From the NCBI GenBank assembly GCA_002946415.1, contig NJPS01000012.1:682001-746000 (forward strand): a DNA stretch of 64,000 bases. Reading direction: 5' to 3'. A program made the position numbers and the translations under genes. Below the pieces are notes generated by a model. The model did not search any database. It saw nothing but the letters and a program-made list of their open reading frames with translations, and was not told where the DNA came from. Source of the DNA: Rutstroemia sp. NJR-2017a BVV2. Lineage: Eukaryota > Ascomycota > Leotiomycetes > Helotiales > Rutstroemiaceae. Shown here piece after piece: positions 60,388 to 64,000 of this stretch; the stretch's first letter is position 1; each line of letters begins with the position of its first letter.

Positions 60388-62176
60388 TTATCCTGACCTA
60401 GTAATTTTCGATGATATACCAGGCATACGATAACATTTCAAGTTGGTTAGCCGTATCACTAACGTCGATATAGCCTCGGACGATCCCACCGTATTCTTAT
60501 TTTGCGTATTTTCCGCAACTTCAGTACCGAGCCCCTTAACATCAACTATTCTCCCCGCCAAATCGACTTTCATACTTGTGCCTTCCTTCCCTGCCCCTCC
60601 GTGTGATCGTAATTCCAGTACTTCGCCCACGACACTCGCACTCATGCCTCCGCTATCCGCCACAGCAAGATCTGGCTCCAATTGAACCATAGAAGTCCGC
60701 CAGACGTATTGCACCGAGCACTTCCCCTCTGGTCGCCACATCTCCTTCTCCGGCGGACTCGTGAAAGCTACGATGAGCCTACTAGAGCTGTTTCCCTCCA
60801 CCTTCAGATCCTCTCCCTGGATAAGCATCACGTGGAACCAGTCCTGCGCCGCTATGATCTTGTGCAGTACCTCGATGCTAAGCTCAGGCGTTGTGGCGAG
60901 ATTGGCCACCAGGGTGGAGGCTTGCAGATCGAGTTGGAACTGGGACTCATTTTGGTGAAAGCGGTAATTTGGCAGTTTTCCACTAAGGAAATGGGCAACA
61001 TTCAGGAAGGATAGAGTGTTTGTGATACTGATTGAGAGAGTGGACTCGCCCTCAGCATGAAGAGCTTGCGGTACGGTAGTAAGTGTGAATATGGTAGCCC
61101 AGAGCTGGAAGAAATAGAAGATGAATGAAGACTAACCAGGCATAAGTCAGTTTGTGTTGATATAAAAACACTCGGGAGATGCTTATGCTTACAAATTCCG
61201 AGCTAAAGGCTTTGAACTGCTCACATGTCACATAATCATCGCTACCCGGGAATTGACAAGCCAAAAAGGTAGATGCAAGTTTAGAAGCTCGTGATACTTC
61301 GTCCGGGCCGGAAATGAAACCAGAGAACATAATATCTCCGGAGCGTTGGTACATGTCATGATAGAACAGCCCAGCTCTCCAACGTCTATCTTCTGCGCGT
61401 TGCAGTAAGAAGATCTGAATCAAAATCTGCAAATCGGCTTTGCGTACTACAGTAGATGACCCTCGGACTGTCGACCGCTTGTGGTCAGCAAGTATGAGGC
61501 GATGTGCAGCGGCTTCAAACTCCCAATCGGCTACCGTAGCTGGTCCATGGTGCAAATTCTCATTCATGATTGGTTGCGTAAAAGCAATAGTATCTTTGAT
61601 ATCTTGAAGCTGGAGCAATTCCTGCGGATCCTGAGACTGGGTCTTTGATTGCGGCCAAGGAGTGCTCAAGCTCCTGAAGACAATACGCGTGAGTCGTGGC
61701 ACCTTGTCGGTGTAGAAATTTTCTGTGATTGTGGGAAAAGGCCGACCATCTGACTTGACTCCTAAAAGCTCATAACCGCGTGAGACAATGAATGCAAATG
61801 CTCTCCTGAACGCTTTGACATCGATTTCTGGTTCGTTTGACCATGCCGAGAAAGGAAAGTAGGCGCCGGTGGAGAAGGTGTGCCAGAGTAGTGGTACGAA
61901 AGTAGTTACTGCTGGGTTTTCAGGTAGCCTGGCGTTAATATATCTAGCAAAGCTATCTCTATTCCACACGTGTTTGCCGCTAGGATTGGTCATTGCATAG
62001 TTTGAGAAGATCTTCTCGACATCTTTGATACCATCTAGCAGTTGACCAAGTGTTTTATCCAGATGGTTTAGGCAAGAAGCAGAATTGATGTCTTCGAGAT
62101 ATCGCCGCGTCGATCGCTCAGCGGATGTCTTGCTGTGGCCGATCAGCGGTATGAGAAGGCGGTCTCGCCAGGCCAT
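60388..62176 (-). CDS. Conserved unknown protein (566 aa), copy B
   Basis: Exons 62176-61193 and 61104-60388, identical to 7322-9110. Confidence 0.6.
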
Positions 62177-63032
62177 TTTCTGCTGTTGAGATATTGTCAG
62201 AGGGTACAGAAGGAGAATTCCAGGTCTCGGGGAACAATTACCTGTAAATAAGGGGCGGCGGAGGCTAATCAACCGACGGTCCAGATTGCGCGGGGCCAGT
62301 TCGCTGCAGGGGATAGTTGCGCGAGGTTTAGGCACCGCGGGGCTTAACTATAATGGACGTTGAAACTATATACTGGTAGATTTCTTTCTCATACAAATTT
62401 AGGGTGTGGTCCGAGCTTTTTAGTATAGTTATCTTTATATATTATCTGAGTGCGACGGCTTGGCCCTCCAAATATAGATGGTTACCTTCTGAGCCTAAGG
62501 TCCCTTGATCGTTATATAACCTGGTTGTAATATACATCTTAATTTTCCCATACAAAAAAGAATCGCTCACGGTGTGAACAAGGAGGAATAAAGTTAGGAA
62601 GATACAAAATAAGCTATATTTCGGGGATTGATAGCAATGAGATTAGAACTTCTATATATATAGAGATAGTTGTTCTTGGATATCATTGTGTCGAGAGAGC
62701 TGATGCAAGAGATAGCTTACACGAATTCGTACAGTAAGGTGTGAAAAGACTTAACGTACCGACGCATAGAAGCGTAGCAAGAGCATTTATTAACAATCAC
62801 GATACTTCCCTCTCTTTATATGTCAAAGCTTACTTTTCAATGGCTTCTGATTTCACGCCTGACTTTCTTCTATATCTTTGTAAAACTGAGCAAACAACCT
62901 CCAACCAGAGCAGATTTATCCGGTCAGTGGAGTTCCCCCAAACCTGTACGTCTTTGGAATCATATGTATCAAGTCGCTCAAGAAGGCCTTCTAGGTCGGC
63001 CTGTATCGAAGCTTCATGTCTCACGCCCTTAT
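62177..63032. other. Copy B of the intergenic 9111-9966
   Basis: Only the LTR-like fragment stands out. Confidence 0.5.
62426..62541 (-). repeat. Dispersed LTR-like repeat fragment, copy B
   Basis: Same as 9360-9475. Confidence 0.65.
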
Positions 63033-63955
63033 CTATCCCATTTTATCCGAAAACAGAGAGTGTTCATATTCATCTTCCCTTCCTTCAGCCTCGAGCGCAA
63101 GATACCCCGGAGCGTTCTGCTCAATCATTGCCGGCCAATTCTCTTCTGCTGGAATATGCTCGTCAAAGCCTGGCCTAGCTTTGAGTTCCGCAAAAATCTC
63201 CAGAATCGGCTTGGACATATCAATTCTACAACAGATTAGTGACTGTTACATTAGCGTCAGGATTGATTTACGACTCACGGCTCTCCGAATTCGCCCTCTT
63301 CAATATCCGCGTTCGCCTGATCATAACCAGCGTTGAGTCTCTTTTCTGCCAATCCCTTTCCCAGCCCAAAGTACATATTAAACATCTGAAGTAGGTCCAG
63401 AACATAAGAGCGCATCTTCAACACTACCTCGCCGTTAGTGTCAATGTTGACAATCAACAACATGGCATCCTCCAAAGAACGTTGATCGGCAAACACCCAT
63501 TCGCTTATTGATCCAAACACAACCGTGCCATGAACCGTCATGGATATGGCAGAGAAATCAGCATTCTCAACCAGCGTCGTCTTCAAGAAGTCTTGGGGCT
63601 TAACACCAGCAGTCTGTGAATATGGCGATGCGGAGACAACCCCGACAGCACAGATACCGTCGTTGGACCAGTAGAAGTCGTATGAGAGAATGCGAAGCTT
63701 AGTCCACAACGCTCGGTTACGAGGGGTATTAAGAGGAGCGATACAGGTGTACCATTGTGCATTAGACTTGTCGCCTTTGGGGACGTACTGCTTCACCTCA
63801 CGGTGATCCCAGAGGGGTGGCGATGCTGATGCACGTACGTGGTACTTGTCTCGGAGAGACTGCGGTGATTGAGCCCATTGCGAGACGAGGTCTCGTCGTT
63901 GTTTGACTTCGTACTCGTAGTCGGCTTCACCCACTGGTTTGACTGTCCATTTCTC
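63033..63955 (-). CDS. Conserved unknown protein (327 aa), copy B, 5' exon outside window
   Basis: Exons 3 (63033-63225) and 2 (63279-63955) are present and identical to copy A. The window ends inside intron 1, so the 38-codon first exon cannot be checked. Whether it exists would show if the repeat goes on past 64000. Confidence 0.65.
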
Positions 63956-64000
63956 CTATGTGGTGTCAGTATTGTCGCCACAGCGGAATGCGGCCAAGGT

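Larger units (their letters stand above)
53067..64000. repeat. Large direct repeat, copy B
   Basis: Second copy of 1-10934 in the same orientation. Its left junction lies inside exon 1 of an intact amidase gene (codons 23/24), so the sequence to its left is ordinary gene sequence and not a visible breakpoint. This is what a repeat longer than the window shows. No RIP-type transitions separate the copies. Confidence 0.97.

Overview
This window is nuclear DNA of a filamentous ascomycete, probably a plant-associated or saprotrophic Pezizomycotina species; I cannot name the genus. The reasons are short GT-AG introns (44-112 bp, plus one GC-AG intron), HET-domain proteins, Zn(II)2Cys6 regulators, secreted carbohydrate-active enzymes with fungal CBM1 cellulose-binding modules, and an 11 kb AT-rich block of retroelements killed almost only by C-to-T and G-to-A changes, the signature of repeat-induced point mutation (RIP). 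No rRNA, tRNA, CRISPR or bacterial-type operon was seen.

Layout. (1) 1-10934 and 53067-64000 are a direct repeat with a constant offset of 53,066 bp and no difference that I could find. Each copy carries the start of an amidase gene, a trans-enoyl-reductase remnant, a small secreted cysteine protein, a HET gene, an aldehyde-dehydrogenase remnant and two conserved unknown genes. The repeat runs off both window ends, so its true size is unknown. It may be a recent segmental or tandem duplication, or a circular or overlapping assembly of about 53 kb. (2) 11.1-21 kb holds a 5'-truncated paraoxonase-like fragment, a Gal80-like Gfo/Idh/MocA oxidoreductase, a six-exon 832-aa secreted protein of unknown function and an F-box protein. 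(3) 22.7-31.7 kb holds a nine-exon FAD monooxygenase, an Upc2-type Zn2Cys6 regulator and a GH106-like alpha-L-rhamnosidase carrying a single-base frameshift. (4) 31.8-44.9 kb holds a second HET gene between inverted copies of one LTR-like repeat, followed by a nested, RIP-degraded retroelement block that contains a Ty3/gypsy element and a second, unidentified long coding region. (5) 44.9-53.1 kb holds a regulator gene cut off at its 5' end by the retroelement block, then a divergent hemicellulase pair (GH54 with CBM1, GH43 with CBM1) sharing one intergenic region, and an intact amidase gene that crosses the repeat junction.

How the genes fit together. The enzymes suggest degradation of arabinoxylan and rhamnose-containing pectin: an arabinofuranosidase, a GH43 xylosidase/arabinofuranosidase and a rhamnosidase. 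The rest looks like accessory genome: HET genes, gene remnants, transposon decay and a fresh duplication. The key tension is that RIP has clearly acted on the retroelements but not on the 10.9 kb repeat. Exon-intron structures below were worked out by hand from splice signals, frame continuity and family motifs; no alignment or database search was run.
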